Shown: one piece after another, positions 15,001 to 28,060 of the stretch
How positions within the stretch are numbered: position 1 is the first letter of the stretch
Layout of the letters: every line of letters begins with the position of its first letter
From: Chrysogorgia sp. JL179-B06
Taxonomy: Eukaryota; Cnidaria; Anthozoa; Scleralcyonacea; Chrysogorgiidae
NCBI GenBank assembly: GCA_035772405.1
Contig: JAYKKM010000262.1
Span: 601,001 to 665,000 of the forward strand
Length of the DNA stretch: 64,000 nucleotides
Reading direction: 5' to 3'
Notes under the pieces: generated by a model
Seen by the model: only the letters and a program-made list of their open reading frames with translations
What the model was told of the DNA's origin: nothing
Databases searched by the model: none
Position numbers and translations under genes: made by a program

Positions 15001-18000
15001 CTGTGAAGAAAAGCATCTTATAGGTATCTTTAGGCGGGGGTTAGGGTTGGACCTTTGTTGTTTTGATGTTGGTGCAGGTGTATTAAGGCATGGCTCTTAA
15101 CTGTGAAGAAAAGCATCTTATAGGTATCTTTAGGCGGGGGTTAGGGTTGGACCTTTGTTTGTTTTGATGTTGGTGCAGGTGTATTAAGGCATGGCTCTTG
15201 ACTGTGAAGAAAAGCATCTTATAGGTATCTTTAGGCGGGGGTTAGGGTTGGACCTTTGTTGTTTTGATGTTGGTGCAGGTGTATTAAGGCATGGCTCTTG
15301 ACTGTGAAGAAAAGCATCTTATAGGTATCTTTAGGCGGGGGTTGGGGTTGGACCTTTGTTGTTTTGATGTTGGTGCAGGTGTATTAAGGCATGGCTCTTA
15401 ACTGTGAAGAAAAGCATCTTATAGGTATCTTTAGGCGGGGGTTGGGGTTGGACCTTTGTTGTTTTGATGTTGGTGCAGGGGTATTAAGGCATGGCTCTTA
15501 ACTGTGAAGAAAAGCATCTTATAGGTATCTTTAGGCGGGGGTTGGGGTTGGACCTTTGTTGTTTTGATGTTGGTGCAGGTGTATTAAGGCATGGCTCTTA
15601 ACTGTGAAGAAAAGCATCTTATAGGTATCTTTAGGCGGGGGTTAGGGTTGGACCTTTGTTGTTTTGATGTTGGTGCAGGTGTATTAAGGCATGGCTCTTA
15701 ACTGTGAAGAAAAGCATCTTATAGGCATCTTTAGGCGGGGGTTAGGGTTGGACCTTTGTTGTTTTGATGTTGGTGCAGGTGTATTAAGGCATGGCTCTTA
15801 ACTGTGAAGAAAAGCATCGTATAGGTATCTTTAGGCGGGGGTTAGGGTTGGACCTTTGTTGTTTTGATGTTGGTGCAGGGGTATTAAGGCATGGCTCTTA
15901 ACTGTGAAGAAAAGCATCTTATAGGTATCTTTAGGCGGGGGTTATGGTTGGACGTTTGTTGTTTTGATGTTGGTGCAGGTGTATTAAGGCATGGCTCTTA
16001 ACTGTGAAGAAAAGCATCTTATAGGTATCTTTAGGCGGGGGTTATGGTTGGACCTTTGTTGTTTTGATGTTGGTGCAGGTGTATTAAGGCATGGCTCTTA
16101 ACTGTGAAGAAAAGCATCTTATAGGTATTTTTAGGCGGGGGTTAGTGTTGGACCTTTGTTGTTTTGATGTTGGTGCAGGGGTAGTAAGGCATGGCTCTTA
16201 ACTGTGAAGAAAAGCATCTTATAGGTATCTTTAGGCGGGGGTTATGGTTGGACGTTTGTTGTTTTGATGTTGGTGCAGGTGTATTAAGGCATGGCTCTTA
16301 ACTGTGAAGAAAAGCATCTTATAGGTATCTTTAGGCGGGGGTTATGGTTGGACCTTTGTTGTTTTGATGTTGGTGCAGGTGTATTAAGGCATGGCTCTTA
16401 ACTGTGAAGAAAAGCATCTTATAGGTATTTTTAGGCGGGGGTTAGTGTTGGACCTTTGTTGTTTTGATGTTGGTGCAGGTGTATTAAGGCATGGCTCTTA
16501 ACTGTGAAGAAAAGCATCTTATAGGTATCTTTAGGCGGGGGTTAGGGTTGGACCTTTGTTGTTTTGATGTTGGTGCAGGTGTATTAAGGCATGGCTCTTA
16601 ACTGTGAAGAAAAGCATCTTATAGGTATCTTTAGGCGGGGGTTAGGGTTGGACCTTTGTTGTTTTGATGTTGGTGCAGGTGTATTAAGGCATGGCTCTTA
16701 ACTGTGAAGAAAAGCATCTTATAGGTATCTTTAGGCGGGGGTTAGGGTTGGACCTTTGTTGTTTTGATGTTGGTGCAGGTGTATTAAGGCATGGCTCTTG
16801 ACTGTGAAGAAAAGCATCTTATAGGTATCTTTAGGCGGGGGTTAGGGTTGGACCTTTGTTGTTTTGATGTTGGTGCAGGTGTATTAAGGCATGGCTCTTG
16901 ACTGTGAAGAAAAGCATCTTATAGGTATCTTTAGGCGGGGGTTGGGGTTGGACCTTTGTTGTTTTGATGTTGGTGCAGGTGTATTAAGGCATGGCTCTTA
17001 ACTGTGAAGAAAAGCATCTTATAGGTATCTTTAGGCGGGGGTTGGGGTTGGACCTTTGTTGTTTTGATGTTGGTGCAGGGGTATTAAGGCATGGCTCTTA
17101 ACTGTGAAGAAAAGCATCTTATAGGTATCTTTAGGCGGGGGGTTGGGGTTGGACCTTTGTTGTTTTGATGTTGGTGCAGGTGTATTAAGGCATGGCTCTT
17201 AACTGTGAAGAAAAGCATCTTATAGGTATCTTTAGGCGGGGGTTAGGGTTGGACCTTTGTTGTTTTGATGTTGGTGCAGGTGTATTAAGGCATGGCTCTT
17301 AACTGTGAAGAAAAGCATCTTATAGGCATCTTTAGGCGGGGGTTAGGGTTGGACCTTTGTTGTTTTGATGTTGGTGCAGGTGTATTAAGGCATGGCTCTT
17401 AACTGTGAAGAAAAGCATCTTATAGGTATCTTTAGGCGGGGGTTAGGGTTGGACCTTTGTTGTTTTGATGTTGGTGCAGGTGTATTAAGGCATGGCTCTT
17501 AACTGTGAAGAAAAGCATCTTATAGGCATCTTTAGGCGGGGGTTAGGGTTGGACCTTTGTTGTTTTGATGTTGGTGCAGGTGTATTAAGGCATGGCTCTT
17601 AACTGTGAAGAAAAGCATCTTATAGGTATCTTTAGGCGGGGGTTAGGGTTGGACCTTTGTTGTTTTGATGTTGGTGCAGGTGTATTAAGGCATGGCTCTT
17701 AACTGTGAAGAAAAGCATCTTATAGGTATCTTTAGGCGGGGGTTTTGGGTTGGACCTTTGTTGTTTTGATGTTGGTGCAGGTGTATTAAGGCATGGCTCT
17801 TAACTGTGAAGAAAAGCATCTTATAGGTATCTTTAGGCGGGGGTTAGGGTTGGACCTTTGTTGTTTTGATGTTGGTGCAGGTGTATTAAGGCATGGCTCT
17901 TAACTGTGAAGAAAAGCATCTTATAGGTATCTTTAGGCGGGGGTTAGGGTTGGACCTTTGTTGTTTTGATGTTGGTGCAGGTGTATTAAGGCATGGCTCT

Positions 18001-18203
18001 TAACTGTGAAGAAAAGCATCTTATAGGTATCTTTAGGCGGGGGTTAGGGTTGGACCTTTGTTGTTTTGATGTTGGTGCAGGTGTATTAAGGCATGGCTCT
18101 TAACTGTGAAGAAAAGCATCTTATAGGTATCTTTAGGCGGGGGTTAGGGTTGGACCTTTGTTGTTTTGATGTTGGTGCAGGTGTATTAAGGCATGGCTCT
18201 TAA

Positions 18204-18623
18204 ATAAGATGCTTTTCTTCACAGTTAAGAGCCATGCCTTAATACACCTGCACCAACATCAAAACAACAAAGGTCCAACCCTAACCCCCGCCTAAAGATA
18301 CCTATAAGATGCTTTTCTTCACAGTTAAGAGCCATGCCTTAATACACCTGCACCAACATCAAAACAACAAAGGTCCAACCCTAACCCCCGCCTAAAGATA
18401 CCTATAAGATGCTTTTCTTCACAGTTAAGAGCCATGCCTTAATACACCTGCACCAACATCAAAACAACAAAGGTCCAACCCTAACCCCCGCCTAAAGATA
18501 CCTATAAGATGCTTTTCTTCACAGTTAAGAGCCATGCCTTAATACACCTGCACCAACATCAAAACAACAAAGGTCCAACCCTAACCCCCGCCTAAAGATA
18601 CCTATAAGATGCTTTTCTTCACA
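18204..18623 (-). repeat. Inverted patch 3 within the satellite
   Basis: This is the third copy of the inverted tetramer, 420 bp long, with the same breakpoints. All four whole units have five C. It lies about 9,610 bp right of patch 2, in step with other rare variants shared between the two regions. Confidence 0.97.
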
Positions 18624-21600
18624 TAGGTATCTTTAGGCGAGGGTTAGGGTTGGACCTTTGTTGTTTTGATGTTGGTGCAGGTGTATTAAGGCATGGCTCT
18701 TAACTGTGAAGAAAAGCATCTTATAGGTATCTTTAGGCGGGGGTTAGGGTTGGACCTTTGTTGTTTTGATGTTGGTGCAGGTGTATTAAGGCATGGCTCT
18801 TAACTGTGAAGAAAAGCATCTTATAGGTATCTTTAGGCGGGGGTTAGGGTTGGACCTTTGTTGTTTTGATGTTGGTGCAGGTGTATTAAGGCATGGCTCT
18901 TAACTGTGAAGAAAAGCATCTTATAGGTATCTTTAGGCGGGGGTTAGGGTTGGACCTTTGTTGTTTTGATGTTGGTGCAGGTGTATTAAGGCATGGCTCT
19001 TAACTGTGAAGAAAAGCATCTTATAGGTATCTTTAGGCGGGGGTTATGGTTGGACCTTTGTTGTTTTGATGTTGGTGCAGGTGTATTAAGGCATGGCTCT
19101 TAACTGTGAAGAAAAGCATCTTATAGGTATCTTTAGGCGAGGGTTAGGGTTGGACCTTTGTTGTTTTGATGTGGGTGCAGGTGTATTAAGGCATGGCTCT
19201 TAACTGTGAAGAAAAGCATCTTATAGGTATCTTTAGGCGAGGGTTAGGGTTGGACCTTTGTTGTTTTGATGTTGGTGCAGGTGTATTAAGGCATGGCTCT
19301 TAACTGTGAAGAAAAGCATCTTATAGGTATCTTTAGGCGGGGGTTAGGGTTGGACCTTTGTTGTTTTGATGTTGGTGCAGGTGTATTAAGGCATGGCTCT
19401 TAACTGTGAAGAAAAGCATCTTATAGGTATCTTTAGGCGGGGGTTAGGGTTGGACCTTTGTTGTTTTGATGTTGGTGCAGGTGTATTAAGGCATGGCTCT
19501 TAACTGTGAAGAAAAGCATCTTATAGGTATCTTTAGGCGGGGGTTAGGGTTGGACCTTTGTTGTTTTGATGTTGGTGCAGGTGTATTAAGGCATGGCTCT
19601 TAACTGTGAAGAAAAGCATCTTATAGGTATCTTTAGGCGGGGGTTAGGGTTGGACCTTTGTTGTTTTGATGTTGGTGCAGGTGTATTAAGGCATGGCTCT
19701 TAACTGTGAAGAAAAGCATCTTATAGGTATCTTTAGGCGGGGGTTAGGGTTGGACCTTTGTTGTTTTGATGTTGGTGCAGGTGTATTAAGGCATGGCTCT
19801 TAACTGTGAAGAAAAGCATCTTATAGGTATCTTTAGGCGGGGGTTAGGGTTGGACCTTTGTTGTTTTGATGTTGGTGCAGGTGTATTAAGGCATGGCTCT
19901 TGACTGTGAAGAAAAGCATCTTATAGGTATCTTTAGGCGGGGGTTGGGGTTGGACCTTTGTTGTTTTGATGTTGGTGCAGGTGTATTAAGGCATGGCTCT
20001 TAACTGTGAAGAAAAGCATCTTATAGGTATCTTTAGGCGGGGGGTTGGGGTTGGACCTTTGTTGTTTTGATGTTGGTGCAGGGGTATTAAGGCATGGCTC
20101 TTAACTGTGAAGAAAAGCATCTTATAGGTATCTTTAGGCGGGGGTTGGGGTTGGACCTTTGTTGTTTTGATGTTGGTGCAGGTGTATTAAGGCATGGCTC
20201 TTAACTGTGAAGAAAAGCATCTTATAGGTATCTTTAGGCGGGGGTTAGGGTTGGACCTTTGTTGTTTTGATGTTGGTGCAGGTGTATTAAGGCATGGCTC
20301 TTAACTGTGAAGAAAAGCATCTTATAGGTATCTTTAGGCGGGGGTTAGGGTTGGACCTTTGTTGTTTTGATGTTGGTGCAGGTGTATTAAGGCATGGCTC
20401 TTAACTGTGAAGAAAAGCATCTTATAGGTATCTTTAGGCGGGGGTTAGGGTTGGACCTTTGTTGTTTTGATGTTGGTGCAGGTGTATTAAGGCATGGCTC
20501 TTGACTGTGAAGAAAAGCATCTTATAGGTATCTTTAGGCGGGGGTTGGGGTTGGACCTTTGTTGTTTTGATGTTGGTGCAGGTGTATTAAGGCATGGCTC
20601 TTAACTGTGAAGAAAAGCATCTTATAGGTATCTTTAGGCGGGGGTTGGGGTTGGACCTTTGTTGTTTTGATGTTGGTGCAGGGGTATTAAGGCATGGCTC
20701 TTAACTGTGAAGAAAAGCATCTTATAGGTATCTTTAGGCGGGGGTTGGGGTTGGACCTTTGTTGTTTTGATGTTGGTGCAGGTGTATTAAGGCATGGCTC
20801 TTAACTGTGAAGAAAAGCATCTTATAGGTATCTTTAGGCGGGGGTTAGGGTTGGACCTTTGTTGTTTTGATGTTGGTGCAGGTGTATTAAGGCATGGCTC
20901 TTAACTGTGAAGAAAAGCATCTTATAGGCATCTTTAGGCGGGGGTTAGGGTTGGACCTTTGTTGTTTTGATGTTGGTGCAGGTGTATTAAGGCATGGCTC
21001 TTAACTGTGAAGAAAAGCATCTTATAGGTATCTTTAGGCGGGGGTTAGGGTTGGACCTTTGTTGTTTTGATGTTGGTGCAGGTGTATTAAGGCATGGCTC
21101 TTAACTGTGAAGAAAAGCATCTTATAGGCATCTTTAGGCGGGGGTTAGGGTTGGACCTTTGTTGTTTTGATGTTGGTGCAGGTGTATTAAGGCATGGCTC
21201 TTAACTGTGAAGAAAAGCATCTTATAGGTATCTTTAGGCGGGGGTTAGGGTTGGACCTTTGTTGTTTTGATGTTGGTGCAGGTGTATTAAGGCATGGCTC
21301 TTAACTGTGAAGAAAAGCATCTTATAGGTATCTTTAGGCGGGGGTTAGGGTTGGACCTTTGTTGTTTTGATGTTGGTGCAGGTGTATTAAGGCATGGCTC
21401 TTAACTGTGAATAAAAGCATCTTATAGGTATCTTTAGGCGGGGGTTAGGGTTGGACCTTTGTTGTTTTGATGTTGGTGCAGGTGTATTAAGGCATGGCTC
21501 TTAACTGTGAAGAAAAGCATCTTATAGGTATCTTTAGGCGGGGGTTAGGGTTGGACCTTTGTTGTTTTGATGTTGGTGCAGGTGTATTAAGGCATGGCTC

Positions 21601-24475
21601 TTAACTGTGAAGAAAAGCATCTTATAGGTATCTTTAGGCGGGGGTTAGGGTTGGACCTTTGTTGTTTTGATGTTGCTGCAGGTGTATTAAGGCATGGCTC
21701 TTAACTGTGAAGAAAAGCATCTTATAGGTATCTTTAGGCGGGGGTTATGGTTGGACCTTTGTTGTTTTGATGTTGGTGCAGGTGTATTAAGGCATGGCTC
21801 TTAACTGTGAAGAAAAGCATCTTATAGGTATCTTTAGGCGAGGGTTAGGGTTGGACCTTTGTTGTTTTGATGTTGGTGCAGGTGTATTAAGGCATGGCTC
21901 TTAACTGTGAAGAAAAGCATCTTATAGGTATCTTTAGGCGGGGGTTAGGGTTGGACCTTTGTTGTTTTGATGTTGGTGCAGGTGTATTAAGGCATGGCTC
22001 TTAACTGTGAAGAAAAGCATCTTATAGGTATCTTTAGGCGGGGGTTAGGGTTGGACCTTTGTTGTTTTGATGTTGGTGCAGGTGTATTAAGGCATGGCTC
22101 TTAACTGTGAAGAAAAGCATCTTATAGGTATCTTTAGGCGGGGGTTAGGGTTGGACCTTTGTTGTTTTGATGTTGGTGCAGGTGTATTAAGGCATGGCTC
22201 TTAACTGTGAAGAAAAGCATCTTATAGGTATCTTTAGGCGGGGGTTAGGGTTGGACCTTTGTTGTTTTGATGTTGGTGCAGGTGTATTAAGGCATGGCTC
22301 TTAACTGTGAAGAAAAGCATCTTATAGGTATCTTTAGGCGGGGGTTAGGGTTGGACCTTTGTTGTTTTGATGTTGGTGCAGGTGTATTAAGGCATGGCTC
22401 TTAACTGTGAAGAAAAGCATCTTATAGGTATCTTTAGGCGGGGGTTAGGGTTGGACCTTTGTTGTTTTGATGTTGGTGCAGGTGTATTAAGGCATGGCTC
22501 TTAACTGTGAAGAAAAGCATCTTATAGGTATCTTTAGGCGGGGGTTAGGGTTGGACCTTTGTTGTTTTGATGTTGCTGCAGGTGTATTAAGGCATGGCTC
22601 TTAACTGTGAAGAAAAGCATCTTATAGGTATCTTTAGGCGGGGGTTATGGTTGGACCTTTGTTGTTTTGATGTTGGTGCAGGTGTATTAAGGCATGGCTC
22701 TTAACTGTGAAGAAAAGCATCTTATAGGTATCTTTAGGCGAGGGTTAGGGTTGGACCTTTGTTGTTTTGATGTTGGTGCAGGTGTATTAAGGCATGGCTC
22801 TTAACTGTGAAGAAAAGCATCTTATAGGTATCTTTAGGCGTGGGTTAGGGTTGGACCTTTGTTGTTTTGATGTTGGTGCAGGTGTATTAAGGCATGGCTC
22901 TTAACTGTGAAGAAAAGCATCTTATAGGTATCTTTAGGCGGGGGTCAGGGTTGGACCTTTGTTGTTTTGATGTTGGTGCAGGTGTATTAAGGCATGGCTC
23001 TTGACTGTGAAGAAAAGCATCTTATAGGTATCTTTAGGCGGGGGTTAGGGTTGGACCTTTGTTGTTTTGATGTTGGTGCAGGTGTATTAAGGCATGGCTC
23101 TTAACTGTGAAGAAAAGCATCTTATAGGTATCTTTAGGCGGGGGTCAGGGTTGGACCTTTGTTGTTTTGATGTTGGTGCAGGTGTATTAAGGCATGGCTC
23201 TTAACTGTGAAGAAAAGCATCTTATAGGTATCTTTAGGCGGGGGTTAGGGTTGGACCTTTGTTGTTTTGATGTTGGTGCAGGTGTATTAAGGCATGGCTC
23301 TTAACTGTGAAGAAAAGCATCTTATAGGTATCTTTAGGCGGGGTTAGGGTTGGACCTTTGTTGTTTTGATGTTGGTGCAGGTGTATTAAGGCATGGCTCT
23401 TAACTGTGAAGAAAAGCATCTTATAGGTATCTATAGGCGGGGGTTAGGGTTGGACCTTTGTTGTTTTGATGTTGGTGCAGGTGTATTAAGGCATGGCTCT
23501 TAACTGTGAAGAAAAGCATCTTATAGGTATCTTTAGGCGGGGGTTAGGGTTGGACCTTTGTTGTTTTGATGTTGGTGCAGGTGTATTAAGGCATGGCTCT
23601 TAACTGTGAAGAAAAGCATCTTATAGGTATCTTTAGGCGGGGGTTAGGGTTGGACCTTTGTTGTTTTGATGTTGGTGCAGGTGTATTAAGGCATGGCTCT
23701 TGACTGTGAAGAAAAGCATCTTATAGGTATCTTTAGGCGGGGGTTAGGGTTGGACCTTTGTTGTTTTGATGTTGGTGCAGGTGTATTAAGGCATGGCTCT
23801 TAACTGTGAAGAAAAGCATCTTATAGGTATCTTTAGGCGGGGGTTAGGGTTGGACCTTTGTTGTTTTGATGTTGGTGCAGGTGTATTAAGGCATGGCTCT
23901 TAACTGTGAAGAAAAGCATCTTATAGGTATCTTTAGGCGGGGGTTAGGGTTGGACCTTTGTTGTTTTGATGTTGGTGCAGGTGTATTAAGGCATGGCTCT
24001 TGACTGTGAAGAAAAGCATCTTATAGGTATCTTTAGGCGGGGGTTAGGGTTGGACCTTTGTTGTTTTGATGTTGGTGCAGGTGTATTAAGGCATGGCTCT
24101 TAACTGTGAAGAAAAGCATCTTATAGGTATCTTTAGGCGGGGGTTAGGGTTGGACCTTTGTTGTTTTGATGTTGGTGCAGGTGTATTAAGGCATGGCTCT
24201 TAACTGTGAAGAAAAGCATCTTATAGGTATCTTTAGGCGGGGGTTAGGGTTGGACCTTTGTTGTTTTGATGTTGGTGCAGGTGTATTAAGGCATGGCTCT
24301 TAACTGTGAAGGAAAGCATCTTATAGGTATCTTTAGGCGGGGGTTAGGGTTGGACCTTTGTTGTTTTGATGTTGGTGCAGGTGTATTAAGGCATGGCTCT
24401 TAACTGTGAAGAAAAGCATCTTATAGGTATCTTTAGGCGGGGGTTAGGGTTGGACCTTTGTTGTTTTGATGTTGG

Positions 24476-27400
24476 AGCATGGTGTATTAAGGCATGGCTC
24501 TTAACTGTGAAGAAAAGCATCTTATAGGTATCTTTAGGCGGGGGTTACGGTTGGACCTTTGTTGTTTTGATGTTGGTGCAGGTGTATTAAGGCATGGCTC
24601 TTAACTGTGAAGAAAAGCATCTTATAGGTATCTTTAGGCGGGGGTTAGGGTTGGACCTTGTTTTGATGTTGGTGCAGGTGTATTTAGGCATGGCTCTTAA
24701 CTGTGAAGAAAAGCATCTTATAGGTATCTTTAGGCGGGGGTTAGGGTTGGACCTTGTTTTGATGTTGGTGCAGGTGTATTAAGGCATGACTCTTAACTGT
24801 GAAGAAAAGCATCTTATAGGTATCTTTAGGCGGGGGTTAGGGTTGGACCTTTGTTGTTTTGATGTTGGTGCAGGTGTATTAAGGCATGGCTCTTAACTGT
24901 GAAGAAAAGCATCTTATAGGTATCTTTAGGCGGGGGTTAGGGTTGGACCTTTGTTGTTTTGATGTTGGTGCAGGTGTATTAAGGCATGGCTCTTAACTGT
25001 GAAGAAAAGCATCTTATAGGTATCTTTAGGCGGGGGTTAGGGTTGGACCTTTGTTGTTTTGATGTTGGTGCATGGTGTATTAAGGCATGGCTCTTAACTG
25101 TGAAGAAAAGCATCTTATAGGTATCTTTAGGCGGGGGTTACGGTTGGACCTTTGTTGTTTTGATGTTGGTGCAGGTGTATTAAGGCATGGCTCTTAACTG
25201 TGAAGAAAAGCATCTTATAGGTATCTTTAGGCGGGGGTTAGGGTTGGACCTTGTTTTGATGTTGGTGCAGGTGTATTAAGGCATGGCTCTTAACTGTGAA
25301 GAAAAGCATCTTATAGGTATCTTTAGGCGGGGGTTAGGGTTGGACCTTGTTTTGATGTTGGTGCAGGTGTATTAAGGCATGACTCTTAACTGTGAAGAAA
25401 AGCATCTTATAGGTATCTTTAGGCGGGGGTTAGGGTTGGACCTTTGTTGTTTTGATGTTGGTGCAGGTGTATTAAGGCATGGCTCTTAACTGTGAAGAAA
25501 AGCATCTTATAGGTATCTTTAGGCGGGGGTTAGGGTTGGACCTTTGTTGTTTTGATGTTGGTGCAGGTGTATTAAGGCATGGCTCTTAACTGTGAAGAAA
25601 AGCATCTTATAGGTATCTTTAGGCGGGGGTTAGGGTTGGACCTTTGTTGTTTTGATGTTGGTGCAGGTGTATTAAGGCATGGCTCTTAACTGTGAAGAAA
25701 AGCATCTTATAGGTATCTTTAGGCGGGGGTTAGGGTTGGACCTTTGTTGTTTTGATGTTGGTGCAGGTGTATTAAGGCATGGCTCTTAACTGTGAAGAAA
25801 AGCATCTTATAGGTATCTTTAGGCGGGGGTTAGGGTTGGACCTTTGTTGTTTTGATGTTGGTGCAGGTGTATTAAGGCATGGCTCTTAACTGTGAAGGAA
25901 AGCATCTTATAGGTATCTTTAGGCGGGGGTTAGGGTTGGACCTTTGTTGTTTTGATGTTGGTGCAGGTGTATTAAGGCATGGCTCTTAACTGTGAAGAAA
26001 AGCATCTTATAGGTATCTTTAGGCGGGGGTTAGGGTTGGACCTTTGTTGTTTTGATGTTGGTGCAGGTGTATTAAGGCATGGCTCTTAACTGTGAAGAAA
26101 AGCATCTTATAGGTATCTTTAGGCGGGGGTTAGGGTTGGACCTTTGTTGTTTTGATGTTGGTGCAGGTGTATTAAGGCATGGCTCTTAACTGTGAAGAAA
26201 AGCATCTTATAGGTATCTTTAGGCGGGGGTTAGGGTTGGACCTTTGTTGTTTTGATGTTGGTGCAGGTGTATTAAGGCATGGCTCTTAACTGTGAAGAAA
26301 AGCATCTTATAGGTATCTTTAGGCGGGGTTAGGGTTGGACCTTGTTTTGATGTTGGTGCAGGTGTATTAAGGCATGACTCTTAACTGTGAAGAAAAGCAT
26401 CTTATAGGTATCTTTAGGCGGGGATTAGGGTTGGACCTTTGTTGTTTTGATGTTGGTGCAGGTGTATTAAGGCATGGCTCTTAACTGTGAAGAAAAGCAT
26501 CTTATAGGTATCTTTAGGCGGGGGTTAGGGTTGGACCTTTGTTGTTTTGATGTTGGTGCATGGTGTATTAAGGCATGGCTCTTAACTGTGAAGAAAAGCA
26601 TCTTATAGGTATCTTTAGGCGGGGGTTACGGTTGGACCTTTGTTGTTTTGATGTTGGTGCAGGTGTATTAAGGCATGGCTCTTAACTGTGAAGAAAAGCA
26701 TCTTATAGGTATCTTTAGGCGGGGGTTAGGGTTGGACCTTGTTTTGATGTTGGTGCAGGTGTATTAAGGCATGGCTCTTAACTGTGAAGAAAAGCATCTT
26801 ATAGGTATCTTTAGGCGGGGGTTAGGGTTGGACCTTGTTTTGATGTTGGTGCAGGTGTATTAAGGCATGACTCTTAACTGTGAAGAAAAGCATCTTATAG
26901 GTATCTTTAGGCGGGGGTTAGGGTTGGACCTTTGTTGTTTTTGATGTTGGTGCAGGTGTATTAAGGCATGGCTCTTAACTGTGAAGAAAAGCATCTTATA
27001 GGTATCTTTAGGCGGGGGTTAGGGTTGGACCTTTGTTGTTTTGATGTTGGTGCAGGTGTATTAAGGCATGGCTCTTAACTGTGAAGAAAAGCATCTTATA
27101 GGTATCTTTAGGCGGGGGTTAGGGTTGGACCTTTGTTGTTTTGATGTTGGTGCATGGTGTATTAAGGCATGGCTCTTAACTGTGAAGAAAAGCATCTTAT
27201 AGGTATCTTTAGGCGGGGGTTACGGTTGGACCTTTGTTGTTTTGATGTTGGTGCATGGTGTATTAAGGCATGGCTCTTAACTGTGAAGAAAAGCATCTTA
27301 TAGGTATCTTTAGGCGGGGGTTACGGTTGGACCTTTGTTGTTTTGATGTTGGTGCAGGTGTATTAAGGCATGGCTCTTAACTGTGAAGAAAAGCATCTTA

Positions 27401-28060
27401 TAGGTATCTTTAGGCGGGGGTTAGGGTTGGACCTTGTTTTGATGTTGGTGCAGGTGTATTAAGGCATGGCTCTTAACTGTGAAGAAAAGCATCTTATAGG
27501 TATCTTTAGGCGGGGGTTAGGGTTGGACCTTGTTTTGATGTTGGTGCAGGTGTATTAAGGCATGACTCTTAACTGTGAAGAAAAGCATCTTATAGGTATC
27601 TTTAGGCGGGGGTTAGGGTTGGACCTTTGTTGTTTTGATGTTGGTGCAGGTGTATTAAGGCATGGCTCTTAACTGTGAAGAAAAGCATCTTATAGGTATC
27701 TTTAGGCGGGGGTTAGGGTTGGACCTTTGTTGTTTTGATGTTGGTGCAGGTGTATTAAGGCATGGCTCTTAACTGTGAAGAAAAGCATCTTATAGGTATC
27801 TTTAGGCGGGGGTTAGGGTTGGACCTTTGTTGTTTTGATGTTGGTGCATGGTGTATTAAGGCATGGCTCTTAACTGTGAAGAAAAGCATCTTATAGGTAT
27901 CTTTAGGCGGGGGTTACGGTTGGACCTTTGTTGTTTTGATGTTGGTGCAGGTGTATTAAGGCATGGCTCTTAACTGTGAAGAAAAGCATCTTATAGGTAT
28001 CTTTAGGCGGGGGTTAGGGTTGGACCTTGTTTTGATGTTGGTGCAGGTGTATTAAGGCAT
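24476..28060 (+). repeat. Higher-order satellite block with 96-bp units (about 594-bp period)
   Basis: A recurring ordered set of variant monomers marks this part of the array: a unit with gcatggtg, then one with ttacggttgg, then two units in which 4 bp are lost (ccttgttttg; 96-bp units), then one with catgactc. The set recurs near 24.48, 25.07, 26.56, 27.15 and 27.85 kb, with two steps of about 594 bp. One set has its first pair doubled (27.15/27.25 kb), and a partial set lies near 26.34 kb. This is a different higher-order family from the 9.6-kb one to its left. Confidence 0.85.

Noticed and set aside
1587..24782. Repeated 61-95-codon open frames in the satellite on both strands
   Set aside because: They occur only where a unit has 99 or 96 bp and so keeps frame. 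They lack start context, variation pattern or domains of genes.
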